From positions 1-64,000 of the forward strand of contig NZ_SOFL01000009.1 of the NCBI RefSeq assembly GCF_004402695.1: 64,000 nt of DNA. The letters run 5' to 3'. A program made the translations under genes and the position numbers. The notes below the pieces were generated by a model. The model did not search any database. It was given only the letters and a program-made list of their open reading frames with translations, and was not told where the DNA came from. This document shows, piece by piece, positions 1-7,760 of this stretch. Source of the stretch: Cryobacterium adonitolivorans. GTDB taxonomy: Bacteria > Actinomycetota > Actinomycetes > Actinomycetales > Microbacteriaceae. Numbering within the stretch: position 1 is the first letter of the stretch; each line of letters opens with the position of its first letter.

Positions 1-63
1 ACCGACGCCGTCGCCGACCAGCTCCTCGTAGGCATCGCAACCATCACCGTCAACACCAAGTAA
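1..63 (+). CDS. C-terminal end of an unidentified protein (5' end outside window)
   Basis: An open frame runs in from the window edge and ends with TAA at 61-63. The last visible residues are QLLVGIATITVNTK. Twenty residues are too few to assign a family. A strong hairpin terminator follows after 15 nt, which supports this being the true end of a transcribed gene. Confidence 0.6.
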   Translation, partial: TDAVADQLLVGIATITVNTK

Positions 64-78
64 CACCCACAACACACC

Positions 79-109
79 AAAAACGGCCGAGCCCCGCTCG
101 GCCGTTTTT
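79..109 (+). terminator. Rho-independent terminator
   Basis: A 10-bp GC-rich stem (ACGGCCGAGC with GCTCGGCCGT) closes a CCC loop and is followed by a T run. The left arm is preceded by an A run, so it can work in both directions. It closes the gene ending at 63 and the leftward Dabb/glutaredoxin pair. Confidence 0.9.
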
Positions 110-120
110 GTGTGCGCGGA

Positions 121-420
121 CTAGACGAGCAGGTCGACAGCCATCCGCTCTGCGGTGACCGAGCGCACGTAGGCGCCCGCGGTGACGTGGGCCGGATGCA
201 CCTGGTAACGGCCCAGCGCCGCCTCGTCGTCGAACTCGGCAACGAGGGCGATGTCCCAGTTGGCGCCGCCGACCACGTCGGGGCCGATGCGGAGCGAGCG
301 GATCTCGTCGACCACACCGACGAGAGCGCCGAGCCGGGCCGCCATCTGGTCGGCGTGCTCGGCCTTCTCGGCGGGTTCCGTGGCCGTCAGCTTCCACGAC
401 ACGATATGCAGAATGGTCAT
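121..420 (-). CDS. Dabb (stress-responsive alpha/beta barrel) family protein
   Basis: This 99-residue protein begins MTILHIVSWKL and has the single small ferredoxin-like fold of the Dabb family (PF07876), including the usual IRSLRIGPDV segment and the FDDEAALGRYQVHPAH block. Dabb proteins usually dimerise; some are enzymes and others stress proteins of unknown activity, so the substrate cannot be given. Its ATG overlaps the stop of the upstream glutaredoxin-like gene by 4 nt, so the two are probably translationally coupled. Confidence 0.8.
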   Translation of the reverse strand: MTILHIVSWKLTATEPAEKAEHADQMAARLGALVGVVDEIRSLRIGPDVVGGANWDIALVAEFDDEAALGRYQVHPAHVTAGAYVRSVTAERMAVDLLV

Positions 421-686
421 CGAACCTCCAGCAGGGCGGTGTGCAGGCGTGCCGGGTCGATACGCCAGTAGTTGTGCACCAGGCCGTTGATGAGCAGCAC
501 CGGGATGTCTTCGACGTAGAGCTCGTGCAGCTCAGGGTCGTCGAGAATCGACTTCTGCTCGAGCACCACGACCGGGGAGCCTGGTTCGGCCGCCAGCTCT
601 GTCAGCACCGTGGTGACCACGGCTAAGGCATCGTCGCAGAGGTGGCATCCCGGCTTGCCGATCAGGGTCAGGTTCGCGGTGGACAT
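417..686 (-). CDS. Glutaredoxin-like (DUF836-type) small thiol protein
   Basis: An 89-residue thioredoxin-fold protein. A CHLC redox motif sits at residues 14-17 right after the first strand, and a cis-proline (VEDIPVLLING) lies near residue 62, as in the glutaredoxin/DUF836 family. It probably performs thiol-disulfide exchange in the cytoplasm; the partner is unknown. It is the first gene of a two-gene leftward unit with the Dabb protein (ATGA overlap) and starts about 50 nt from the divergent HAD phosphatase. Confidence 0.85.
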   Translation of the reverse strand: MSTANLTLIGKPGCHLCDDALAVVTTVLTELAAEPGSPVVVLEQKSILDDPELHELYVEDIPVLLINGLVHNYWRIDPARLHTALLEVR

Positions 687-738
687 GCCCCCAGCCTAGG
701 CCTCCGCCGTGCGGTGACCCTGAGTAGACTCAGGCGAA

Positions 739-1458
739 ATGTCCGACGAATCCGGCCCCCGCGCAATCGCGTTCTTCGACGTGGACAACACGCTGCTCCG
801 CGGTGCGAGCCTCTACCACCTGGGCGTCGGCGCCTGGCGGAGGCAATTCATTTCCCTCGCCGACATCCTCTCGTTCGGCTGGAATCAGACCCGGTTCCTG
901 TATATCGGCGAAAACGGTGTCAATATCCCCCGGCTCCGGTTGCGCGCCATGGACATCATCACCGGGCACACCAGGGACGAACTCGTCTCCCTCAGCCACG
1001 ATATCTTCGACAGCCGGCTCATCCATCGGCTCTGGCCGGAAACGGTCGCCGTGGCGCACGCTCACCTCACGGCGGGGCGCGAGGTGTGGCTGGTCACGGC
1101 CACTGCCCAGGAGGTCGCCGACGTCATCGCGGAACGCCTGGACCTCACCGGCGCGCTCGGCACCAAGCTGGCCACCGTCGATGGCATCTTCACGGGTCAG
1201 CTCATCGACGGCATCTGCCACGGCAGCCGCAAGGCCGTCGTCGCTCGCGAGGTCGCCGAGGCGCGCGGTATCGACCTGGCGCTTTGTTGGGCATACTCCG
1301 ATTCGCACAACGACATTCCGTTGCTCGAACTTGTGGGCAACCCGGTTGCCGTGAATCCGGACACCACGCTGCGGCGATATGCGCTGGCGCGCGGCTGGCC
1401 GATCATGCACATGAAAATCGCCCAAATCAAGGCCGCCCGCGCAAGCAAAAAGCGCTAG
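739..1458 (+). CDS. HAD-IB family phosphatase (SerB/CicA-like)
   Basis: A 239-residue HAD hydrolase of subfamily IB. Motif I is FFDVDNTLL, with the nucleophile Asp14 and acid/base Asp16. Motif II is the Thr of LVTATAQEV, a Lys in GSRKAVV serves as motif III, and motif IV is YSDSHNDIP. Relatives dephosphorylate small phosphate esters (phosphoserine or phospholipid-like molecules), but the sequence does not fix the substrate. The TAG stop lies inside a bidirectional terminator stem. Confidence 0.88.
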   Translation: MSDESGPRAIAFFDVDNTLLRGASLYHLGVGAWRRQFISLADILSFGWNQTRFLYIGENGVNIPRLRLRAMDIITGHTRDELVSLSHDIFDSRLIHRLWPETVAVAHAHLTAGREVWLVTATAQEVADVIAERLDLTGALGTKLATVDGIFTGQLIDGICHGSRKAVVAREVAEARGIDLALCWAYSDSHNDIPLLELVGNPVAVNPDTTLRRYALARGWPIMHMKIAQIKAARASKKR

Positions 1459-1479
1459 GTCAATGACCTAGCGCTTTTT
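1447..1479. terminator. Bidirectional terminator shared by HAD gene and bS22-type gene
   Basis: AAAAAGCGCTAGGTCA is mirrored by TGACCTAGCGCTTTTT, with T runs on both strands. It sits between two convergent genes and contains the stop codon of the phosphatase. A second small perfect palindrome (ACGGTC/GACCGT) lies at 1487-1500, just before the ribosomal-protein stop. Confidence 0.9.
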
Positions 1480-1500
1480 CAGGTAAACGGTCGAGACCGT

Positions 1501-1599
1501 CTACTTCTTATTACGACGCTGGTGGCGAGTCTTACGAAGCAGCTTGCGGTGCTTCTTCTTCGCCATACGCTTGCGTCGCTTCTTGATTACAGAACCCAC
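1501..1599 (-). CDS. AURKAIP1/COX24-domain small ribosomal protein (bS22-type), 32 aa
   Basis: A GTG start at 1599 opens a 32-codon frame reading MGSVIKKRRKRMAKKKHRK and continuing with Arg/Lys-rich sequence to RRNKK. This matches the short basic actinobacterial AURKAIP1-type protein, known as bS22 in mycobacterial ribosomes, where it binds rRNA in the small subunit. GAGGT lies about 5 nt before the GTG. More than half the residues are Lys or Arg. It stands alone downstream of the BldC-like gene and ends at a shared terminator. It is easily missed because of its length. Confidence 0.9.
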   Translation of the reverse strand: MGSVIKKRRKRMAKKKHRKLLRKTRHQRRNKK

Positions 1600-1659
1600 A
1601 CGGACCTCACAAAGATTTGGTTTAGCCGCGGGATTCGCGACCGACACGAAAACCCCATT

Positions 1660-1893
1660 CTAACGGATAAAGAAAGTCCCGTCCGACTCACTTCCACCGA
1701 GAGTGGGTTTGATTGCCCTCAGGACGGCCGATTCGGGCACCCGAAATGAGCGTCCGAAGCGGATGGCGGGCAACTCACCGGCGTGCACCATGCGGTACAC
1801 AGTCATTCTGGACACCCGCATGACCCCGGCGACTTCGGCGACCGTGAGGAAGCGCAGATCGTCGAGTCGTGGGTCGGAAAGCTCGCGTGACAT
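1660..1893 (-). CDS. BldC-like MerR/excisionase-type helix-turn-helix protein
   Basis: A 77-residue protein consisting almost only of a winged HTH: FLTVAEVAGVMRVSRMTVYR, then VHAGELPAIRFGRSFRVPES. This is the DNA-binding module of the BldC/excisionase family, which binds direct repeats as head-to-tail multimers. Sporulating actinomycetes use BldC as a developmental regulator; the role in a non-sporulating relative is not known. The start MSRELSDP gives a typical family length. It lies between the ArsR gene and the bS22-type gene on the same strand. Confidence 0.85.
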   Translation of the reverse strand: MSRELSDPRLDDLRFLTVAEVAGVMRVSRMTVYRMVHAGELPAIRFGRSFRVPESAVLRAIKPTLGGSESDGTFFIR

Positions 1894-1957
1894 GGCGCCT
1901 CCCTTGCTTTCGACTGGTGAGTGTGCCCGTCACTGTAAAGCGAAGCCCGGCTGCCCG

Positions 1958-2416
1958 CTAGTCGCCTTTGCGCCACTTCTTGACGCTCTTCTTCACACCG
2001 GAGTCCTTGACCGCGTGCTGCATCTGGAAGGAGGTGTCCGCGAAAGCCTTACCGATCGCCGCCGCAAAGGCACGCTGCTCATCCTTGAGGATCTCGGTGT
2101 CGTCGACGGCACCCGCGAGAACGGCGCCCACGTCGATGCTGAGGAACGGGATCAGCCAATCCTCGATCTCCTCGAGCGGGGCATAGTCGAGGTGGTAGTA
2201 CCGGTGCTGGCCCTCTTCTCGCACACCGACCAACCCGGCCTCGCGCAGCACCTTGAGGTGCTTGGACACCGTGGGCTGGCTCAACCCGAGCGCACTGACG
2301 ATGTCGGAGACACTCAACTCCCCCTGGGCGGCGCTGGATTGGTTGTAGCGCTCGAGGAGAATGCGTAAGATATCGCGTCGGGTCGAGTCCGCCACTACGC
2401 CAAAGATGTCTGCCAT
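1958..2416 (-). CDS. ArsR/SmtB-family winged-helix regulator
   Basis: A 152-residue regulator. Residues 1-95 form the ArsR fold, with ALGLSQPTVSKHLKVLREAG as the recognition region and the wing REEGQHRYYHLD. No cysteine pair typical of metal sensors is visible, so metal sensing is unlikely. The C-terminal third is acidic, then basic, and ends VKKSVKKWRKGD. It starts only some 20 nt from the decayed trkH gene on the other strand, so it may once have shared a promoter region with that operon. Confidence 0.85.
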   Translation of the reverse strand: MADIFGVVADSTRRDILRILLERYNQSSAAQGELSVSDIVSALGLSQPTVSKHLKVLREAGLVGVREEGQHRYYHLDYAPLEEIEDWLIPFLSIDVGAVLAGAVDDTEILKDEQRAFAAAIGKAFADTSFQMQHAVKDSGVKKSVKKWRKGD

Positions 2417-2438
2417 GCCCCAAGGCTAGTCATTCCGG

Positions 2439-3053
2439 GTGAGGGTGCTACGACAAGTTGTCAGCGACCCCAGTCCAGGCAACGGGCTTCGAGTGAAAAC
2501 GCAGGCCCCCAACGTGCGGTTCGCGCAACATTCGAACACTGTGCATGGGCGCATCCGGGACTCGGTCGACGGCCTGGTGCGCAATTCCCCATCCAGGTTC
2601 GCGCTGCTCGTCTTCACCGCGCTGATCCTGCTCTTCACCCTGCTGTTCTCCCTGCCGATCGCCTCGGCGGGCGACACCGAAACCCCGCTCCACGACGCCG
2701 TCTTCACCGCGGTGTCGGTAATCTGCGTCACCGGCCTCAGCACGGTCGACATGGCCACGCACTGATCACCATTCGGCAATGCGCTAGTGGTCATCGGTGT
2801 CAACATCGGCGGCGTCGGCGTGTTGACGCTGGCCTCCCTGATGGGCCTGGTCATCTCCCGCCGGCTCGGCCTGCGCGCGAAACTCATGGCGGCCAGCGAC
2901 TCGAACCCGTCGCGCATCCACATGGGCCCTGTTGTGCTGGCAGCGACCATGTTCATGGGCCGGGTTGGTACAGTGACCCTCGCGGCGGCGCTGGCAGCGA
3001 GCCAGAGCAGACAGTTGTTCAGACGCCCCGAGGAGAGGCCCATGGTTGGTTGA
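2439..3053 (+). pseudogene. trkH: Decayed Trk/Ktr potassium transporter membrane subunit
   Basis: The N-terminal part (LPIASAGDTETPLHDAVFTA, ICVTGLSTVDMATH) and the C-terminal part (ATMFMGRVGTVTLAAALAAS, PEERPMVG) are recognisably TrkH/KtrB. A TGA at 2763-2765 replaces the Trp codon expected in ATHWSPFGNA, and the frame then continues as SPFGNALVVIGVNIGGVGVL. After SRIHMGPV the sequence jumps straight to VLAATMFMGRVG, so most of the transmembrane core and selectivity-filter repeats are missing. The family is about 450-480 residues; only about 170 remain. The deletion is in frame. It cannot encode a working channel. Confidence 0.88.
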
Positions 3054-3536
3054 CCGGATCAAGTAGAAAGCTCCCGTGCTCATCATCGGCCTGGGCCGCT
3101 TCGGTGCAGCGACGGCGGGCAAACTCGACAGGCTGGGCCGCGAAGTGCTCGCCGTCGACAGCGGCGAGGCCCTGGTACAGAAGTGGTCAGAGCGCATCAC
3201 GCACGCCGTTCAGGCCGACGCCAAGTCGATCGACGCGCTGCGCCAGATCGGAGCGCAGGATTTCTCGGTCGCGGTCTGCGCCTTCGGATCCTCGGTCGAG
3301 GCCAGCGTGCTGATCGTCGCGAACCTCGTCGACCTCAACATCCCGCAGATCTGGGCCAAGGCCATCTCACAGACACACGGCAAGATCCTCGAGCGCATCG
3401 GCGCCAACCACGTGATCTACCCCGAAGCCGATTCCGGCGAGCGCGTCGCCCACCTGGTTTCGGGGCGGATGCTGGACTTCATCGAGTCGCCGGCACCGAG
3501 GGCGACATCGAGCGGTTCGCCGCCCTCGGCACCTGA
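3046..3536 (+). pseudogene. trkA: Decayed Trk potassium uptake NAD-binding subunit
   Basis: A TTG start at 3046 overlaps the trkH stop and would give LVDRIK, but TAG at 3064-3066 interrupts codon 7. The frame continues with the TrkA-N Rossmann domain: VLIIGLGRFGAATAGKLDRL and on to GERVAHLVSGRMLDFIE. The frame then shifts. The tail AGTEGDIERFAALGT, typical of the TrkA C-terminus, is read in another frame up to TGA 3536. Nearly the whole RCK_C domain is deleted. The nonsense codon and the frameshifting deletion both inactivate it. A GTG at 3076 could start a fragment, but no functional partner remains here. Confidence 0.87.
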
Positions 3537-3554
3537 GCCGCGCACGAGGCATTC

Positions 3555-3578
3555 GCTGGTTGAGCTTGTCGAAACCTG
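3555..3578 (+). repeat. Copy of dispersed GGTTGAGCTTGTCGAAACC repeat
   Basis: TGGTTGAGCTTGTCGAAACC lies just after the dead trkA gene. It matches, in one orientation or the other, the copies at 8733-8760, 8807-8827 and 59085-59105. The unit is an imperfect palindrome around GTCGA. Confidence 0.75.
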
Positions 3579-3606
3579 GTGACAGGGCCCCGGCGCCGAC
3601 GTGAGC

Positions 3607-4455
3607 TTAGGAGGCGGCGAGTTCCCGGGCCCGCGCGAGCGCGGCATCCGTCGCCCGGTCGAACAGGCCCTTGACGTCGCCGGTCTCGAGCTGCTGCACG
3701 GCCCGTTCCGTGGTGCCCTTGGGGCTGGTCACCTGGCGGCGCAGCTCGGAGGGGTCTAGGTCGGACACAGCCAGCAGGGCGCTCGCGCCGAGGAAGGTGC
3801 CGTTAACCATGATCGCCGCCTCCGCCGGGGTGAATCCCTTGTCGATGGCCGTCAGCGTGAGCTGTTCGATGAGGTAGAAGACGTAGGCGGGCCCCGATCC
3901 CGAAATGGTACTCAGAGCGTCGATTTTGTCTTCGGGCACCACGAGCACCTCGCCGACGGTCTCGAACAGCGCGGTCGCCAGCTCCATCTGGGCCGCCGAG
4001 GAACGGGTTCCGGCGCTGAGCCCGGTGACGGCCATGCCCACGACGGCGGGGGTGTTCGGCATCGACCGGATCACGGCCACCTCGTGCGGCAGCTGCTTTT
4101 CGAAGGTGGCGATGGTGACGCCGGCGGCCACACTCACGATGAGAGTGCCGGGCTCGAGGCTGTCGGCGATTTCGGCAAGCAGATCGGGCACCATCGCGGG
4201 CTTGACGGCCACGATCACGATGCCGGCACCGGCCACCGCGAGGCGGTTGGCGTTCGGCTCGGTCTCGGTCGCCCACGCGGTCACCCCGGCGGTGCCGGCG
4301 AGCTCGGCGGCCTTGGCCGCTGACCGGTTGGTGGTGCGGATGCCGCCCTCCACAGTGACGGTGGGCTTGAGCAGTCCGGCCAGGACGGCCCTGGCCATCG
4401 ATCCGGCGCCCAGGAAGGCGATGGCAGGCAGGGTGACGGGTGCGGTCGAAGTCAT
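3607..4455 (-). CDS. proC: Pyrroline-5-carboxylate reductase
   Basis: Catalyses the last step of proline synthesis, NAD(P)H reduction of pyrroline-5-carboxylate. The N-terminal Rossmann motif is AIAFLGAGSMARAVLAG. The dimerisation domain signature is ISGSGPAYVFYLIEQL, followed by ATGTTERAV-like QVTSPKGTTERAVQQLE. The length of 282 residues is normal for ProC. I chose the ATG at 4455 (MTSTAPVTLPA) because the Rossmann strand follows directly; an upstream in-frame ATG would only add a non-conserved 14-residue stretch. It is transcribed toward the trkA remnant. Confidence 0.95.
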   Translation of the reverse strand: MTSTAPVTLPAIAFLGAGSMARAVLAGLLKPTVTVEGGIRTTNRSAAKAAELAGTAGVTAWATETEPNANRLAVAGAGIVIVAVKPAMVPDLLAEIADSLEPGTLIVSVAAGVTIATFEKQLPHEVAVIRSMPNTPAVVGMAVTGLSAGTRSSAAQMELATALFETVGEVLVVPEDKIDALSTISGSGPAYVFYLIEQLTLTAIDKGFTPAEAAIMVNGTFLGASALLAVSDLDPSELRRQVTSPKGTTERAVQQLETGDVKGLFDRATDAALARARELAAS

Positions 4456-4538
4456 CCCCCCAGTGTAGTTTTTCGCGCCGGTCCCGCTCGGAGGCATCTG
4501 GACGTTCGGGAAGAAGAGACGGTTCTAGGATTGTGGTC

Positions 4539-5501
4539 ATGAGCGCATCAGGCGGAAACAAGGCGATTGTGGCGGCACTGCTGGCCAATCTCGGCATTGC
4601 AATCACCAAGTTCATCGCGTGGTTCGTCTCGGGGTCGTCCTCGATGCTGGCCGAGGGCGTGCACTCGCTGGCGGACTCCGGCAACCAGATCCTGTTGTTG
4701 ATCGGCGGACGCAAGGCGAAGAAGGCCGCGGACACCGACCATCCGTTCGGCTACGGACGCGAACGCTACGTCTACGCCTTCGTGGTGTCGATCATCCTGT
4801 TCTCCGTCGGCGGTGTGTTCTCGATCTACGAGGGCATCGAAAAGCTGCAGCACCCGCACGAACTCGAGAACGCCTGGCTCCCGATCCTGGTGCTCATCGT
4901 CGCGATCGGCCTCGAGTCGTTCTCGCTGCGCACCGCGGTGAAAGAGTCGAACCACAGCCGCAAGAACGAGAGCTGGGTGCAGTTCATCCGCCACGCCAAG
5001 GCCCCGGAACTTCCCGTTGTGCTGCTCGAGGACGTCGCGGCCCTGACCGGGCTGGTGCTGGCGTTGAGCGGCGTGGGCCTGACCGTGCTCACCGGCGACG
5101 CCACCTGGGACGCCATCGGCACCCTCGCGATCGGCGTGCTGCTCGTGCTGGTCGCCATCGTGCTGGGCGTCGAGACCAAGAGCCTGCTGGTGGGCGAGGG
5201 CGCCAACGTGAAGGATGTCGACGCCATCAGGGCCGCGATCCTCGCCGGTCCGGAGACCAAGAACCTCATCCACCTCAAGACCCTCTACCTAGGCCCCGAC
5301 GAGCTGCTGGTGGCCGCCAAGCTGTCCTTCGATTCGACCCAGCGCTTCTCCGACGTGGCCGCCGGCATCGATGCCGTCGAGGTTCGCATCCGCGCGGCCG
5401 TGCCGAGCGCCCGAGTGATCTACCTGGAGCCCGACGTCTACATCGACCCGGCCACCGTCAGCCCGCCCACGGATGCGATCTTCATCAAGGGCCTTGAGTA
5501 A
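4539..5501 (+). CDS. Cation diffusion facilitator (CDF) family transporter
   Basis: A 320-residue integral membrane transporter, likely exporting Zn2+, Fe2+ or similar divalent cations in exchange for protons. The first helix carries MLAEGVHSLADSGNQILLL, in which the HSxxD pair is the family's metal site. The following DHPFGYGRERYVYAF block is typical of CDF proteins. The paired site in the later helix reads LLEDVAALTGL. The soluble C-terminal domain runs from about residue 215. The ATG at 4539 sits right before the first helix. The downstream amidotransferase gene begins 10 nt after the stop. Confidence 0.92.
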   Translation: MSASGGNKAIVAALLANLGIAITKFIAWFVSGSSSMLAEGVHSLADSGNQILLLIGGRKAKKAADTDHPFGYGRERYVYAFVVSIILFSVGGVFSIYEGIEKLQHPHELENAWLPILVLIVAIGLESFSLRTAVKESNHSRKNESWVQFIRHAKAPELPVVLLEDVAALTGLVLALSGVGLTVLTGDATWDAIGTLAIGVLLVLVAIVLGVETKSLLVGEGANVKDVDAIRAAILAGPETKNLIHLKTLYLGPDELLVAAKLSFDSTQRFSDVAAGIDAVEVRIRAAVPSARVIYLEPDVYIDPATVSPPTDAIFIKGLE

Positions 5502-5511
5502 GGATGACCGC

Positions 5512-6243
5512 GTGAGCCGCATCGCCCTCGTACTGCGGCACGCCGACGAGATCCATCTGGGCAACCTGGAGCAGGTGCTCCTCGAGCACGGGTACACGGT
5601 TCGTTATGTCGACACCCTCGGCGTGGACGGCGTGCGGGACATCGACCCGGCCGAGGCTGACCTGCTCGTGGTGCTCGGCGGCGAAATGGGCGTCTATGAG
5701 TCCGACCGATTTCCGGTGCTCACCGACGAGATCGCCCTGCTCACCAACCGGCTCGGGGCACGCCGGCCCGTCTTCGGAGTGTGCCTGGGCGCCCAGCTCA
5801 TGGCCAGCGCCCTCGGCTCCACGGTCTACCGGGGCCCGAGCAACGAAATCGGGTATCGCCTGGTCGAGCCCACCGCGGCCGGCCAGGACGGGCCATTGCG
5901 CCATGTCGCGGGCATCCCGATGATGCAGTGGCACAGCGACACCTTCGACCTGCCGGAGGGCACCACCCGGCTCGCCGGGTCCGCGGCCTACGGCAACGAG
6001 GCCTTCGCCATCGAGGACTGGGCGCTGGCCGTGCAATTCCACCCCGAGGTGACCGCCGAGATGCACGAGTCCTGGCTGAGCTCCTCCGAGGAAGAAGTTC
6101 GCGCGGAGGGCCTGGACCCCGACGCCATGCGGCAGGATCGCGCTCTGCACTCCGACACGATGCAGCTCGCGTCCCGTGCCCTGTTCAGCGAGTGGCTATC
6201 GGCCCTGCCGGACGCCGCTGCGGGTCCCCGAAGAACTCCGTGA
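5512..6243 (+). CDS. Class I glutamine amidotransferase-like protein
   Basis: A 243-residue stand-alone GATase domain. The nucleophile elbow is FGVCLGAQL, and the catalytic His-Glu pair is in VQFHPEVT. The oxyanion part is LLVVLGGEMGVYE. This resembles GuaA-type amidotransferase domains and the YfeJ/GMP-synthase-like group, which hydrolyse glutamine or gamma-glutamyl compounds; no synthetase partner is next to it. I chose the GTG at 5512 because AAGGA lies about 7 nt upstream. The 3' end overlaps tadA on the other strand by 59 nt. Confidence 0.85.
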   Translation: MSRIALVLRHADEIHLGNLEQVLLEHGYTVRYVDTLGVDGVRDIDPAEADLLVVLGGEMGVYESDRFPVLTDEIALLTNRLGARRPVFGVCLGAQLMASALGSTVYRGPSNEIGYRLVEPTAAGQDGPLRHVAGIPMMQWHSDTFDLPEGTTRLAGSAAYGNEAFAIEDWALAVQFHPEVTAEMHESWLSSSEEEVRAEGLDPDAMRQDRALHSDTMQLASRALFSEWLSALPDAAAGPRRTP

Positions 6244-6676
6244 GCAGGCGGCCGCACTCGGCCTCGTCAACCCCGGACACCACCTCGACCCGGTGGTTGA
6301 GCCGACGGTCCCGCAGCACGTCATAGAGCGAGCCGGCGGCGCCGGCCTTCTCGTCCCAGGCGCCGAAGACCACGAGGGGGATGCGGGCGGCCACGACCGC
6401 GCCGGCGCACATCACGCACGGCTCCAGGGTCACCACGAGGGTGCAGCCGGTCAGGTGCCAGTCCCTTGTCGAGGCGGCCGCCGCACGGATGGCGACAATC
6501 TCGGCGTGCAGGGTCGGGTCCTGGTGCAGTTCGCGCTCATTGCGCCCCCGGCCGATCACCCGGCCGTCTGCGTCGATCACGACAGCGCCGACTGGCACGT
6601 CGCCACTGGCCAGGGCGCCGTTCGCCTCGCGCAGGGCCAGCCTCATCCAGGCCGCGTGTTCGTCGCTATGCCGCAC
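6185..6676 (-). CDS. tadA: tRNA-specific adenosine deaminase (A34 to I34)
   Basis: Deaminates the wobble adenosine of tRNA-Arg(ACG) to inosine, so it is essential for reading CGN codons. A tRNA-Arg(ACG) gene lies in this window at 13181-13253. The deaminase zinc site is visible: HAEIVAI with the catalytic Glu, and PCVMCAG with the two Cys ligands. GTG codons at 6679 and 6676 both follow a GAAGG ribosome-binding site; 6676 has better spacing. A longer start would run into upp. The gene is divergent from upp and convergent, with overlap, to the amidotransferase. Confidence 0.93.
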   Translation of the reverse strand: MRHSDEHAAWMRLALREANGALASGDVPVGAVVIDADGRVIGRGRNERELHQDPTLHAEIVAIRAAAASTRDWHLTGCTLVVTLEPCVMCAGAVVAARIPLVVFGAWDEKAGAAGSLYDVLRDRRLNHRVEVVSGVDEAECGRLLTEFFGDPQRRPAGPIATR

Positions 6677-6742
6677 CACGTCACCTTCGTTTCCGACCAC
6701 CCACGAGAGCCGGATGCCCGTGTGAGCTAGTAGATTGAGCCT

Positions 6743-7375
6743 ATGCGAGTCCACGTAGCCGACCATCCGCTCATCACCCACAAGCTCACCGTGCTGCGTG
6801 ATCAAAGCACCTCGTCACCGATGTTCCGGGCGCTGGTGGAAGAGCTGATGACGCTGCTGGCCTACGAGGGTACCCGCGGTGTTCGCGTTGAGGAAGTCAC
6901 CGTGCAGACGCCGGTCTCCCTCGCCAAGGGCGTGAAAATCAGCGACCCGAAGCCGCTCGTGGTGCCCATCCTTCGCGCGGGCCTGGGCATGCTCGAGGGC
7001 ATGGTCAAGCTCCTCCCCACCGCCGAGGTCGGTTTCCTGGGTATGGCACGTAACGAAGAGACCCTGCAGCCGACGACCTATGCGGAGCGACTGCCGGACG
7101 ACCTGTCCGACCGTCAGTGTTTTGTGCTCGACCCGATGCTGGCCACCGGCGGCTCGCTGATCGCGGCCATCGAGTTCCTCTTCGCCCGCGGCGCCGTTGA
7201 TGTCACTGCCATCTGCATCCTGGCCGCCCCCGAAGGCCTCGCCGCCGTCGAGGCCGCACTGGCCGGCCGTGAGGTCACCATCGTCCTGGGTGCCGTCGAC
7301 GAACGCCTCGACGAGCACGGCTACATCGTGCCCGGCCTCGGCGACGCCGGCGACAGGCTCTACGGCCTGGTCTGA
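6743..7375 (+). CDS. upp: Uracil phosphoribosyltransferase
   Basis: Converts uracil and PRPP to UMP in pyrimidine salvage. The protein has 210 residues, the standard Upp length. [13 protein letters not shown] and the PRPP loop [11 protein letters not shown] are intact, as is the C-terminal [11 protein letters not shown] uracil-binding segment. It starts with ATG at 6743, divergent from tadA across a 66-nt gap. A GTCTGATCCG stretch is repeated just beyond the stop. Confidence 0.97.
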   Translation: MRVHVADHPLITHKLTVLRDQSTSSPMFRALVEELMTLLAYEGTRGVRVEEVTVQTPVSLAKGVKISDPKPLVVPILRAGLGMLEGMVKLLPTAEVGFLGMARNEETLQPTTYAERLPDDLSDRQCFVLDPMLATGGSLIAAIEFLFARGAVDVTAICILAAPEGLAAVEAALAGREVTIVLGAVDERLDEHGYIVPGLGDAGDRLYGLV

Positions 7376-7621
7376 TCCGACCCGGTCTGATCCGGCTCGA
7401 TCTGAGCCGCGGCCGCGGGCGTCGTCACATTCGGCGCGCCCGCCGCACGCAGATCCTGCGACGGGCGACGCGCCGATCGCAGTTGAATTCACAAAACTTT
7501 GAAATAGTCCGTTCTGCGGCGGATTTCTTTGATGAATTGCTTTTTTGTGCGAGATCCTCCGATTTCGCACAATCCCCGTGAACGTGGTGCAGGTTACCCA
7601 GCACGGTCCGTCGTAACTGAA

Positions 7622-7651
7622 TTGACACAACTCGTCACAGTCGGCTTTACT
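7622..7651 (+). promoter_or_regulatory. Probable sigma-70-type promoter
   Basis: A perfect -35 box TTGACA (7622-7627) is followed after 18 nt by TTTACT (7646-7651), which matches four of six positions of the consensus -10. Transcription would start near 7658-7660, at the ATG of the small Cys-rich frame, giving a leaderless message. Confidence 0.5.
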
Positions 7652-7658
7652 CGCATTT

Positions 7659-7760
7659 ATGACTTCCACCACACGCATCCCGACCTCCGCCGAGGCTTTG
7701 GGGACTGCCGGCATGATGATGCCCGGCAGTGTTATGGCGTGTTGCCGAATGTGCCGTTAG
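7659..7760 (+). CDS. Possible leaderless Cys-rich leader peptide, 33 aa
   Basis: ATG at 7659 opens a 33-codon frame starting MTSTTRIPTSAEALG and ending MACCRMCR, stop TAG 7758-7760. The ATG sits at the predicted transcription start. The three clustered cysteines at the end are like actinobacterial leaderless upstream ORFs that sense cysteine supply by ribosome stalling. A hairpin of about 8 bp plus a bulged extension overlaps codons 15-25. The next gene is about 205 nt downstream. The frame lacks a Shine-Dalgarno site, as expected if leaderless. This is an inference from position and composition; it could be a chance frame. Confidence 0.45.
   Translation: MTSTTRIPTSAEALGTAGMMMPGSVMACCRMCR

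Noticed and set aside
642..1466. Plus-strand 274-codon frame overlapping the HAD gene
   Set aside because: Arg/Pro/His-rich composition without motifs; the HAD motifs are in another frame.
7545..7572. Hairpin with a T run, considered as a upp terminator
   Set aside because: The T run precedes the stem on the plus strand rather than following it, so it does not fit a rightward terminator; on the minus strand the stem is followed by A residues. Kept only as an inverted repeat in the region note.
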